5,116 nucleotides of DNA, from assembly GCA_023430825.1 (NCBI GenBank), contig JAEYYL010000408.1, forward strand, positions 1 through 5,116, written 5' to 3'. Positions 1 to 5,076 of this stretch are shown here, piece by piece. The notes beneath the pieces were generated by a model that did not search any database, was not told where the DNA came from, and saw only the letters and a program-made list of their open reading frames with translations. The stretch is from Verrucomicrobiota bacterium. GTDB taxonomy: Bacteria; Verrucomicrobiota; Verrucomicrobiia; Opitutales; Opitutaceae. Both the position numbers and the translations under genes were made by a program. How positions within the stretch are numbered: the stretch's first letter is position 1; each line of letters starts with the position of its first letter.

Positions 1-124
1 TAAGAGTCTGTCGGACTTAGAAAATGAAGGCCATCTGGCATCGATTATTCGCGATAAAAAGGTCCCGTGAGATCGAATATGCATCTATAAACGCCTTTGT
101 GCGCCTAAGTCCGACAGACTCCTA
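1..124. mobile_element. MITE-like element or IS remnant bounded by a 20-bp inverted repeat
   Basis: The arms at 1-20 and 105-124 are reverse complements over 20 bases with one mismatch (A3 against C122). The perfect core is AGTCTGTCGGACTTAG (5-20) against its complement at 105-120. The 84 bases between the arms are clearly AT-richer than the surrounding sequence and hold no convincing reading frame. TAA occurs at both outer edges (1-3 and 123-125), which could be a target duplication or part of the ends; the window starts too close to decide. Matching ends around a short non-coding core are typical of non-autonomous elements mobilised by a full-length IS with the same ends. The IS family cannot be assigned by eye. 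A long hairpin with a regulatory or terminator role is the alternative, but no T-run follows either arm. Confidence 0.6.
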
Positions 125-293
125 ACCGGCGATGCCGGAGTCGGGCAGGGTCTGCGAGCCGCCTTCCTTCCTGCGGTGATCCACTGGAGGCCTTTGCCTG
201 GACAGACTGGTCAGAAAAATGGGTCGGAAAATTGCGCGCGGGTCCGGTGGAGGCCGTTGGGACTTCCGGTCCGGCCCATCTCGAAACGCGGCC
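125..293. other. Gene-free stretch between the inverted-repeat element and the terminator
   Basis: No convincing gene is seen here on either strand. One minus-strand frame runs open and stops at 122-124, just inside the inverted-repeat element, but its sequence is Arg/Pro-rich and resembles no family. A weak direct similarity exists between 180-196 and 243-259, both containing TGGAGGCC. Together with the element at 1-124, this leaves the first 293 bases without a supported gene. Confidence 0.5.
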
Positions 294-323
294 AACAAAA
301 AGCCCGCTCGGGATCGAGCGGGC
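294..323 (-). terminator. Intrinsic terminator of the minus-strand hypothetical gene
   Basis: Read on the minus strand, a perfect 9-bp GC-rich stem (GCCCGCTCG, 315-323, pairing with 302-310) with a 4-base loop (311-314) is followed by TTTTTGTT (301 down to 294). It lies about 33 bases past the stop codon of the gene at 357-752, the expected place for its rho-independent terminator. There is no T-run on the other side, so it acts on the minus strand only. Confidence 0.88.
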
Positions 324-356
324 GGGAAACGGTTGAACGGGTGAAGCGCGTTCGGC

Positions 357-752
357 TCAGCTGGCGACAGCGATGCGCTCGTCGGCCATCGAGTGATTGG
401 CCAGGGTGGCCTCGGCGGGCGGGCCGGCGAGCCAGGCGGACGCGATGCGGCTGGCTTCGAGCTTCCAGTTCAGCAACGGCGTATCGTAAACCGACATGAT
501 GGTGCCGGCTTCGGCCCCTTCCCAAGCGAGGTGCGCCTTCAGGCAGAAGGACCCGTTCGCCAGGGCGAAATGCTGCACGAGGACGGTGCCTTGCGGGAAC
601 CCGGTATCCTGTTCGCGCAGCGCAAGCGTCAGGCGGGCGAGGCCCGTCTTGAAATTGACGATTCGGGCGCTGTCCCAGATGGCGCCTTCGCCGGCGTTGG
701 CCTCGAGGCGGATCGACCGTTCGATGTCCGTAAGAAAGGAGAGTAAACGCAT
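357..752 (-). CDS. Hypothetical protein of 131 residues, function unknown
   Basis: I do not recognise this family. The reading frame gives a balanced, globular-looking, probably cytoplasmic protein of 131 residues. It has no signal peptide, no membrane segment and no obvious catalytic motif. It begins MRLLSFLTDIERSIRLEANA, has one Cys (70), and alternates short hydrophobic strands with polar turns (for example 56-62 and 68-77), suggesting a mixed alpha/beta or beta-rich fold. The start at 750-752 is chosen because the protein-like composition begins there and the intergenic gap to the divergent gene is then a reasonable 117 bp. The same frame stays open upstream to 1418, but that part is antisense to the receiver gene and is Arg/His/Gln-rich shadow sequence. 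No Shine-Dalgarno sequence precedes the start. A strong terminator follows the stop, so the gene is probably monocistronic. A real gene is likely; the function is open. Confidence 0.72.
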   Translation of the reverse strand: MRLLSFLTDIERSIRLEANAGEGAIWDSARIVNFKTGLARLTLALREQDTGFPQGTVLVQHFALANGSFCLKAHLAWEGAEAGTIMSVYDTPLLNWKLEASRIASAWLAGPPAEATLANHSMADERIAVAS

Positions 753-788
753 GGTATTGAATCGGGGTTTGGGCGAAAAGAGGCGTGG

Positions 789-817
789 TCTTTCCGGATA
801 TCGGCGCGTCGGAAAGA
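789..817. promoter_or_regulatory. Inverted repeat in the divergent intergenic region, possible operator
   Basis: TCTTTCCG (789-796) and CGGAAAGA (810-817) form perfect 8-bp arms around a 13-base spacer. They lie in the 117-bp gap between two divergently transcribed genes, where binding sites for a shared regulator are often found. It could equally be a chance palindrome or a hairpin in a 5' leader. I found no convincing -35/-10 pair next to it on either strand. Confidence 0.3.
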
Positions 818-869
818 AAGTTGAGGCTTTTGTTAAAGTTTGCCGGAGGGGGAGCCGTAGAACCGGGCG

Positions 870-1310
870 ATGTTTCCACCCACCGCCCTGTTTCCCAACC
901 CGGAGCCGGCCCCTGCCGCGGGCGGGACGACGGCTCGCGACGGCGCGATTTTGTTGGTGGAGGACGAGGATTCGCTGGCGGAGCTGCTGACCTGCCTGTT
1001 GCGGCGGATCAATGTGCGGGTGCTGCGGGCGGCGGATGGGGCGGAGGCGCGCAAGCTCTTCGACGACAACCGCACCGGGATCACGCTGGCCTTCGTGGAT
1101 TGCCATCTGCCCGATGTGGAGGGCGGCGAGCTTTGCCAGGAATTGCGCCAGGCGAAGCCCTGCCTGCCGCTGCTGTTGACCAGTGGTCGCGATCAACGTG
1201 CGCTGGCGACGAAACTCGCGGCGGGTGGGCCGTGCGATTTTCTGCCGAAGCCGTATATGCCGGCCGATGTGATGCGCCGGGTGCGCTCGATGCTCGGAGC
1301 GGCGGCCTGA
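870..1310 (+). CDS. Stand-alone receiver (REC) domain response regulator, CheY-like
   Basis: This is a 146-residue single-domain response regulator. After a Pro/Ala-rich, probably disordered N-terminus (1-24), a complete receiver domain covers about 26-143. It has the acidic pair E31/D32, phosphoacceptor D77 in the segment FVDCHLPD, the switch Thr T104 and the conserved Lys K127 in FLPKPY, with aromatic F124 at the usual switch position. All residues needed for Mg-dependent phosphorylation are present, so it should be a working phospho-receiver. It has no output domain and must act by protein contact or as a phosphate relay or sink. The ATG at 870 is the only reasonable start. A purine-rich GGAGGGGGAG (845-854) lies upstream, but 15 bases away is far for a Shine-Dalgarno. 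It is the first gene of the plus-strand signalling series, 107 bp before the NtrC-type regulator. No cognate kinase lies nearby. Confidence 0.9.
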   Translation: MFPPTALFPNPEPAPAAGGTTARDGAILLVEDEDSLAELLTCLLRRINVRVLRAADGAEARKLFDDNRTGITLAFVDCHLPDVEGGELCQELRQAKPCLPLLLTSGRDQRALATKLAAGGPCDFLPKPYMPADVMRRVRSMLGAAA

Positions 1311-1326
1311 GGCGCAGAACATTTGT

Positions 1327-1354
1327 TTGAATTGCAGCGGAGGGCCTGTCTTAT
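1327..1354 (+). promoter_or_regulatory. Weak sigma-70-type promoter candidate before the NtrC-like gene
   Basis: TTGAAT (1327-1332) and TCTTAT (1349-1354) are separated by 16 bases, and each matches 4 of 6 consensus positions. The pair ends about 63 bases before the ATG at 1418. The locally AT-richer sequence in a GC-rich region is suggestive, but matches this weak arise by chance. The NtrC-like gene may instead be read through from the receiver gene, since no terminator is seen in 1311-1417. Confidence 0.22.
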
Positions 1355-1417
1355 TTCGCGGTCCATTCCGTTGTTTCCGCGCGACTCCCGCGTGGTTTCC
1401 CTCAAGTTGTTGTCGCA

Positions 1418-2905
1418 ATGTCTTTCGAGAAGATACTGATCGTCGAGGACGAGCTGGTCGTCCGCAATCTGCTCCAAAGCATTTTCCAACGGCACAAGCT
1501 CCCGGTCACGACGGCCAACAATCTCACCGAAGCCGCCGCGATTTTGCAGCGCGAGCAGTTCGACCTGATGATGTTGGACATCCGTTTGCCGGACGGCGAC
1601 GGGCAGAAGTTTCTCGAGCAGGTGGCGGCGCTGCCGGAGCGGCCCCTGGTGGTGATGGTGACCGGCTACGGCACGATCGAATCGGCGGTGGGCTGCATGC
1701 GGGCGGGGGCGTTCGACTACGTGTTGAAGCCATTTTCGCCGAGCCAGATCGATGTGATCCTGAAGAAGGCGCAGTCGTATCGGCAACTGTTGAAGGTCAA
1801 CCGGCTGCTGAGCGACGATCCGGAGGACGAGGATGGCACGCTCGTCGGGCGGAGTCCGGCGATGAACCGGCTGCGGCAGCTGATCGAGCGGGTGGCGCCG
1901 ACGGATGCGACGGTGCTGGTGACGGGGGAGAGCGGGACGGGCAAGGAGATGGTGGCGCGCGAGTTTTACCGGCGCAGTCCGCGGCGCGGGCAGCCCTTCA
2001 TCAAGATGAACTGCGCGGCGATTTCGGAGAATCTGATCGAGAGCGAGTTCTTCGGGCACGAGCGCGGGGCGTTCACCGGGGCGACGGAGCGGCGGGAAGG
2101 GCGTTTCGAACTCGCGCACCAGGGCACGCTGCTGCTGGACGAGGTGAGCGAGATCCCGGCGAATTTGCAGGCGAAGCTGCTGCGCGTGCTGCAGGAGCGG
2201 GAGTTCGAACGGGTGGGCGGCAGCCGCACGATCAAGGTGAACGTGCGGATCATCGCCACGTCGAATCGCGATCTGCTCAGCCACGTGGAGAAAGGGGAGT
2301 TTCGGCAGGATCTGTATTACCGGTTGAATGTTTTCCCGGTGCATGTGCCGGCGTTGCGCGAGCGGCCGGAGGACATCCTGTTTCTGGCGGATCATTTTCT
2401 CCGCCGGTTCGTGCGCAAACACGGCGTGAAGGTGACGGGTTTTTCCGAGGCGGCGCGTGCGGCGCTGCAGGCGTATCGCTGGCCGGGTAACGTGCGCGAA
2501 TTGCAGAACACGATCGAGCGCGCGGTGATTTTGTCCGAGGCGGGGCGGCCGGTGACGACCGGTGCGCTCGGTCTGCCGGGCGATCTCTCGCTGGCGGCGG
2601 AACCGGTGGCCGTTTCCCAGCCGGCGGCGGTGGATGCGCCGCTCGCGGTCGAGGAGTCCGTGCCGGGCACGGTGCCGGCGGCGATGGCGAATGTGACTTC
2701 GGTCACGGACGGTCAGGGGCAGGTGTTGCGACTCGACGCGCTGGAAAAACAGGCGATTCGCGCGGCGTTGCGTCAGACGAATGGCAATCGCACGCAGGCG
2801 GCGGCGGAGCTGGGCATCAGCATTCGCACGCTGCGGAATAAATTGCAGGAGTATCGCGAGTCGGGCGACCCGATCGACGCGGATCTGGCGTCGATCGACG
2901 GCTGA
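1418..2905 (+). CDS. Sigma-54-dependent response regulator of the NtrC/AtoC family
   Basis: This 495-residue protein has the full NtrC-type architecture: a bacterial enhancer-binding protein that remodels sigma-54 RNA polymerase using ATP. The receiver covers about 4-120, with E10/D11, phosphoacceptor D54 in MMLDIRLPD, T82 in VTGYG and K104 in LKPF. The AAA+ domain covers about 142-375: Walker A GESGTGKE (170-177), the sigma-54-contacting GAFTGA loop (217-222), Walker B LLLDE (238-242), candidate arginine fingers R296/R302 in FRQDLYYRLNVFP, and the sensor II region RWPGNVRELQN (354-364). An Ala/Pro/Val-rich linker of about 60 residues (379-438) leads to a Fis-type helix-turn-helix (about 440-480) with NRTQAAAELGIS as its core. 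All motifs are intact, so it should be an active, phosphorylation-controlled activator. Length and domain order are normal for the family. The first in-frame ATG is used; no Shine-Dalgarno precedes it. AtoC, ZraR and FlgR share this architecture, so no symbol is given. Hairpins after the stop probably end transcription. Confidence 0.96.
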   Translation: MSFEKILIVEDELVVRNLLQSIFQRHKLPVTTANNLTEAAAILQREQFDLMMLDIRLPDGDGQKFLEQVAALPERPLVVMVTGYGTIESAVGCMRAGAFDYVLKPFSPSQIDVILKKAQSYRQLLKVNRLLSDDPEDEDGTLVGRSPAMNRLRQLIERVAPTDATVLVTGESGTGKEMVAREFYRRSPRRGQPFIKMNCAAISENLIESEFFGHERGAFTGATERREGRFELAHQGTLLLDEVSEIPANLQAKLLRVLQEREFERVGGSRTIKVNVRIIATSNRDLLSHVEKGEFRQDLYYRLNVFPVHVPALRERPEDILFLADHFLRRFVRKHGVKVTGFSEAARAALQAYRWPGNVRELQNTIERAVILSEAGRPVTTGALGLPGDLSLAAEPVAVSQPAAVDAPLAVEESVPGTVPAAMANVTSVTDGQGQVLRLDALEKQAIRAALRQTNGNRTQAAAELGISIRTLRNKLQEYRESGDPIDADLASIDG

Positions 2906-2931
2906 GCGGGTTGCGGCGAAGGTGCGCTGGG

Positions 2932-2984
2932 CGCGGCGAGGGCGCCGCGGCTCCAGGGCGGTAACGGCCGGCGGCCGGGTTTTT
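2932..2984 (+). terminator. Tandem hairpins with T-run after the NtrC-like gene
   Basis: A perfect 7-bp stem, CGCGGCG (2932-2938) against CGCCGCG (2943-2949) with loop AGGG, is followed 15 bases later by a shorter hairpin. The second pairs CGGCC (2965-2969) with GGCCG (2973-2977) around GGC, then GG and five T residues (2980-2984). The second hairpin plus T-run fits a rho-independent terminator, though its loop of three and stem of five are small. If it works, the CheX-like and REC-REC-STAS genes need their own promoter in 2985-3066. Confidence 0.5.
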
Positions 2985-2990
2985 CGCCGA

Positions 2991-3005
2991 TGGCGAGAAT
3001 CCTGT
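2991..3005 (+). promoter_or_regulatory. Imperfect sigma-54-like promoter candidate before the CheX-like gene
   Basis: TGGCGAGAATCCTGT keeps the -24 TGGC and the spacing of the sigma-54 consensus, but has GT where the near-invariant -12 GC is expected. It lies just past the presumed terminator and about 61 bases before the ATG at 3067, and the adjacent gene encodes a sigma-54 activator, which is why it is recorded. The missing -12 C makes it weak evidence. Confidence 0.15.
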
Positions 3006-3066
3006 TAAGGCGACTGGCGATTGCGCCGATAGCAGCCAGAGCACCGCGTCCATCCCAGACCCAGCC

Positions 3067-3612
3067 ATGCCTGCCGCCGAGCAAATCACCGCCAGCCAAA
3101 TCCGAGAGAACATCGCCCGCGCCGTCGGAGACGTTTTCAAAACCATGCTCGGTCGCGAACCGACGCTGTCGCCGGTCGCCGGCGGCGATCTCGAAGCCGT
3201 GTGGCCGGCGCAGTCCCCGCTCGCGGACAATCCGCGTCCGCATGTGGTGGGCACCGTCGGCTTCATCGGCGACGCGAACGGCCTGATCTATCTTTATCTC
3301 GACCTCGCGTTTGCGCGTCACTGCACCTGCCAGCTGCTCGGCATGACCGAGGAAGAGCTGAGCGAAGCGGGCGACGAGGTGATCAACGACGCCATCGGCG
3401 AACTCACCAACATGACGGTGGGCAGCTTCAAGAACGGCCTCTGCGACGCGGGTTATCCGTGCAAGCTCACGATCCCGTCGATCCTCCACGGCAGCAATTT
3501 CACGATCGAGCCGATCAGCTCGGTCACCCGTCACATCTATCACTTCGATTGTTCCGGTCACCGGATCATCGCCGACATTCTGATGAAGCAGGACGACGAG
3601 CAGCTTTCTTAA
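3067..3612 (+). CDS. CheX-like chemotaxis phosphatase-family protein
   Basis: This 181-residue soluble protein belongs to the CheC/CheX/FliY fold family, whose members dephosphorylate CheY-type receivers. The diagnostic helix is EVINDAIGELTNMTVGSFKN (104-123). It contains D108-x3-E112-x2-N115, in which the Glu and Asn are the residues known to act on the phospho-Asp of CheY, and P137 follows 22 residues after N115, close to the family spacing. Only one such motif is present, as in CheX; CheC and FliY normally have two. An extra 25-30 residues at the N-terminus form a likely amphipathic helix. The start is the ATG at 3067, preceded by no Shine-Dalgarno but giving a normal family N-terminus. 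The stop lies 11 bases before the REC-REC-STAS gene, so the two are almost certainly cotranscribed and the first receiver of that protein is the obvious substrate. No other chemotaxis gene is in the window, so a role outside motility is possible. Confidence 0.87.
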   Translation: MPAAEQITASQIRENIARAVGDVFKTMLGREPTLSPVAGGDLEAVWPAQSPLADNPRPHVVGTVGFIGDANGLIYLYLDLAFARHCTCQLLGMTEEELSEAGDEVINDAIGELTNMTVGSFKNGLCDAGYPCKLTIPSILHGSNFTIEPISSVTRHIYHFDCSGHRIIADILMKQDDEQLS

Positions 3613-3623
3613 TCCACACACCC

Positions 3624-4781
3624 ATGCGCTACAAGATTCTCACCGTGGACGACTCGAAGACCGTCCGCATCATCGTCAAGAAAGCGTTCAAGTCCTACGA
3701 CTGTGAAATCCTCGAGGCCGCGAACGGCGTCGAAGGCCTGGCCCTCGCGGCCAAGGAATCGCCCGATTTGATTCTCCTCGACGTCACGATGCCGGTCATG
3801 GACGGCGTGGAGATGCTCACGAAGCTGAAGTCCGATCCGGCGCTCAAGGGCATCCCGGTCATGATGCTCACGGCCGAAGGTGGCCGCGACAACGTGCTCA
3901 AGATCGCGAAGATCGGCGTGCGCGATTATCTTGTGAAGCCCTTCAAGGAAGATGTGCTGCTCGAGAAGGCGGGCCGCGTGATCGACCTGAAGCCGCTCTC
4001 CGAGGCGCCGGCGAAGGCGAAGTCCATTTTCGATCCGGCGGACATCCTCGTCGTCGAGGACAAGCCCGCGATCATCCAGCAGATCCAGGAAGGCCTGAAG
4101 CACACGCCGTGGAAGATCCATGGGGTGAGCACGCAGGGCGAGGCGATCGACTTCTGCTCGCGCACGCCGCCGGACATGATGCTCGTCAGCCTTTCGTTGC
4201 CGGAGGAATCGGCGTTCACGCTGTTCCGCCTCATTCGCACGAACGTGAAGACGAAATACACGCCGGTGTTTGCGCTGGTGGTGAAGACCGAGGTGGCGCA
4301 GCAGCAGCAGGCGCAGACGGTGGGTTTCAGCGCGATCATCACGAAGCCGATCGATCTCGGGGAGCTCGAGTCGAAGATGGCGAAGGCGATGAATCTCGAC
4401 ACGTCGCAGCGTTATTTCGCGATCGAAGGCGATTCGCTGATCATGCGGTTGCCGGAGAACTGTTCGCCGGCGGTGATCGCCGAGGCGGCGACGTATCTGA
4501 AGCCGAAGTTCGCCGAGGCGGTCGACGCCGGGCATAACAAGGTGGTGATCGACATTCACCAGATCCGTTCGCTGCACATGGGCATCATCAAGCTTCTGTT
4601 CCAGGCGATGCAGACCTGCCGCGAGCTCGCGATGCAGTTCGCCCTCGTGGCGAACCCGCAGATCGTGTCGGAGTGCAAGGGCTTCGAGGACACTCGCGGC
4701 TGGACGTTCTACGATTCGCTGGAGGACGCGAAGGCGAACCTCGGCAAATCGAGTCCGGCGCCGGCGCTGGCGACGGCTTGA
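3624..4781 (+). CDS. Three-domain protein: REC, degenerate REC, STAS-like
   Basis: The protein has 385 residues and no DNA-binding or catalytic output domain. REC1 (about 1-122) is complete: D9/D10, phosphoacceptor D53 in LILLDVTMP, T83, K105 in LVKPF. A short Ala/Lys linker leads to REC2 (about 138-258), which keeps E145/D146 and K241 in ITKPID. Aligning LVSLSLP with LLDVTMP puts Ser189 at the phosphoacceptor position, and Val219 replaces the switch Thr, so REC2 should not be phosphorylated. Residues 263-375 read as a STAS (anti-anti-sigma) fold: strand KVVIDIHQI, helix MGIIKLLFQAMQTC, strand QFALVANP and a terminal FYDSLEDAKANL helix. The usual D-S-(S/T)-G is replaced by LHMG (317-320), so the phosphorylated Ser is absent. 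The tail is Ala/Pro-rich. The ATG at 3624 starts exactly at REC1; the same frame is open further upstream, but that part overlaps the CheX-like gene and is shadow sequence. It is cotranscribed with the CheX-like gene and ends at a strong terminator. A partner-switching or scaffold role is inferred. Confidence 0.9.
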   Translation: MRYKILTVDDSKTVRIIVKKAFKSYDCEILEAANGVEGLALAAKESPDLILLDVTMPVMDGVEMLTKLKSDPALKGIPVMMLTAEGGRDNVLKIAKIGVRDYLVKPFKEDVLLEKAGRVIDLKPLSEAPAKAKSIFDPADILVVEDKPAIIQQIQEGLKHTPWKIHGVSTQGEAIDFCSRTPPDMMLVSLSLPEESAFTLFRLIRTNVKTKYTPVFALVVKTEVAQQQQAQTVGFSAIITKPIDLGELESKMAKAMNLDTSQRYFAIEGDSLIMRLPENCSPAVIAEAATYLKPKFAEAVDAGHNKVVIDIHQIRSLHMGIIKLLFQAMQTCRELAMQFALVANPQIVSECKGFEDTRGWTFYDSLEDAKANLGKSSPAPALATA

Positions 4782-4818
4782 GTTTTTCAGACCCTTTTGG
4801 GGGTTAATGAAGAAGCAG

Positions 4819-4858
4819 CGGGCGGGCGGTTATTGTGTGGCCGCCCGCCCGATTTTTT
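4819..4858 (+). terminator. Strong intrinsic terminator of the CheX-like / REC-REC-STAS unit
   Basis: A perfect 11-bp GC stem, CGGGCGGGCGG (4819-4829) against CCGCCCGCCCG (4841-4851), encloses an 11-base loop and is followed by A and six T residues (4853-4858). It lies 37 bases past the stop codon at 4781. There is no matching A-run on the other side, so it works on the plus strand. Confidence 0.92.
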
Positions 4859-4869
4859 GTGCGCGAGGG

Positions 4870-4900
4870 TCGATCATCGCGCGCATGCGGCGCGCATCGA
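4870..4900. repeat. Intergenic hairpin with a 4-base bulge
   Basis: GCGCGC (4879-4884) pairs with GCGCGC (4890-4895) around ATGCG. Outside this, TCGAT (4870-4874) pairs with ATCGA (4896-4900), leaving CATC (4875-4878) unpaired. The symmetry is clear, but no T-run follows. It could be an intergenic repeat unit, a binding site or an mRNA-stabilising structure; the function is unknown. Confidence 0.4.
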
Positions 4901-4914
4901 TTTGAGCGGTAGCG

Positions 4915-4936
4915 GCAGGCCTCCGTGCCGGCCTGC
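4915..4936. repeat. Intergenic hairpin, possible REP-like dispersed repeat
   Basis: GCAGGCC (4915-4921) and GGCCTGC (4930-4936) form a perfect 7-bp stem around an 8-base loop, 15 bases after the preceding hairpin. Short GC-rich palindromes of this form between genes are often members of dispersed REP-like families. Copy number cannot be judged from one window. Confidence 0.4.
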
Positions 4937-5027
4937 TTCCGGCGCCTGTCGCGCCACGTTGCGCGCTCGCGCGTTTTCACGACAACCCGAGCCCGGATAC
5001 GTCACACTCGAATCAGCCAAGTCATGG

Positions 5028-5050
5028 TTCACAGAGGACACTGAGCTCTG
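5028..5050. repeat. Segment resembling the CACAGAGGACACAGAG-type intergenic repeat
   Basis: CACAGAGGACACTGAG (5030-5045) resembles a low-complexity motif, often seen as CTCTGTGTCCTCTGTG on the other strand, that recurs between genes in many environmental bacterial genomes. The local sequence is also less GC-rich than the genes. The resemblance comes from memory of that motif, not a search; only one degenerate unit is present. Confidence 0.35.
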
Positions 5051-5063
5051 ACCCAGAGGCAGC

Positions 5064-5069
5064 AGGAGG
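5064..5069 (+). promoter_or_regulatory. Strong Shine-Dalgarno sequence that selects the GTG start at 5077
   Basis: AGGAGG is a full Shine-Dalgarno core and ends 7 bases before a GTG at 5077-5079, which is ideal spacing. A TTG follows at 5080, and an ATG in another frame lies at 5084 with a 14-base gap, which is less suitable. No other supported gene in the window has such a site at proper distance. Confidence 0.4.
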
Positions 5070-5076
5070 CCACAAG

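Noticed and set aside
36..52. TGGCATCGATTATTCGC as a sigma-54 promoter inside the inverted-repeat element
   Set aside because: The distance between the GG and GC elements is wrong for sigma-54 and no gene follows at a suitable distance.
180..259. Imperfect direct repeat, 180-196 against 243-259
   Set aside because: Only about 14 of 17 positions match and there are two copies, so it is too weak to call a repeat element.
753..1418. Upstream extension of the minus-strand hypothetical gene
   Set aside because: The added residues are Arg/Gln/His-rich and antisense to the receiver gene. The plausible protein begins at 752.
1193..2422. Long minus-strand open frame of 409 codons opposite the NtrC-like gene
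   Set aside because: It is His/Arg/Gln/Leu-rich with no family motif and lies antisense to a gene with all NtrC motifs intact. GC-rich codon bias commonly opens such antisense frames.
1327..2490. 387-codon plus-strand frame overlapping the NtrC-like gene
   Set aside because: It is Gly/Ala/Arg-rich low-complexity sequence in another frame of a well-supported gene.
3201..3623. N-terminal extension of the REC-REC-STAS frame upstream of 3624
   Set aside because: The frame is open but overlaps the CheX-like gene and gives Arg/His-rich nonsense. The receiver begins exactly at the ATG at 3624.
3609..4577. 322-codon minus-strand frame opposite the REC-REC-STAS gene
   Set aside because: It is a His/Arg/Asp/Leu-rich shadow with no recognisable domain, while the other strand carries clear receiver motifs.
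4961..4978. GCGC-GCTC-GCGC hairpin followed by TTTT as a further terminator
   Set aside because: The stem has only 4 bp and the T-run four bases, and no gene precedes it that lacks a terminator.
4797..5051. 84-codon plus-strand frame after the last operon
   Set aside because: It runs through the strong terminator stem and two intergenic palindromes, is Arg/Ala/Cys-rich, and ends in the repeat-like CACAGAG segment.
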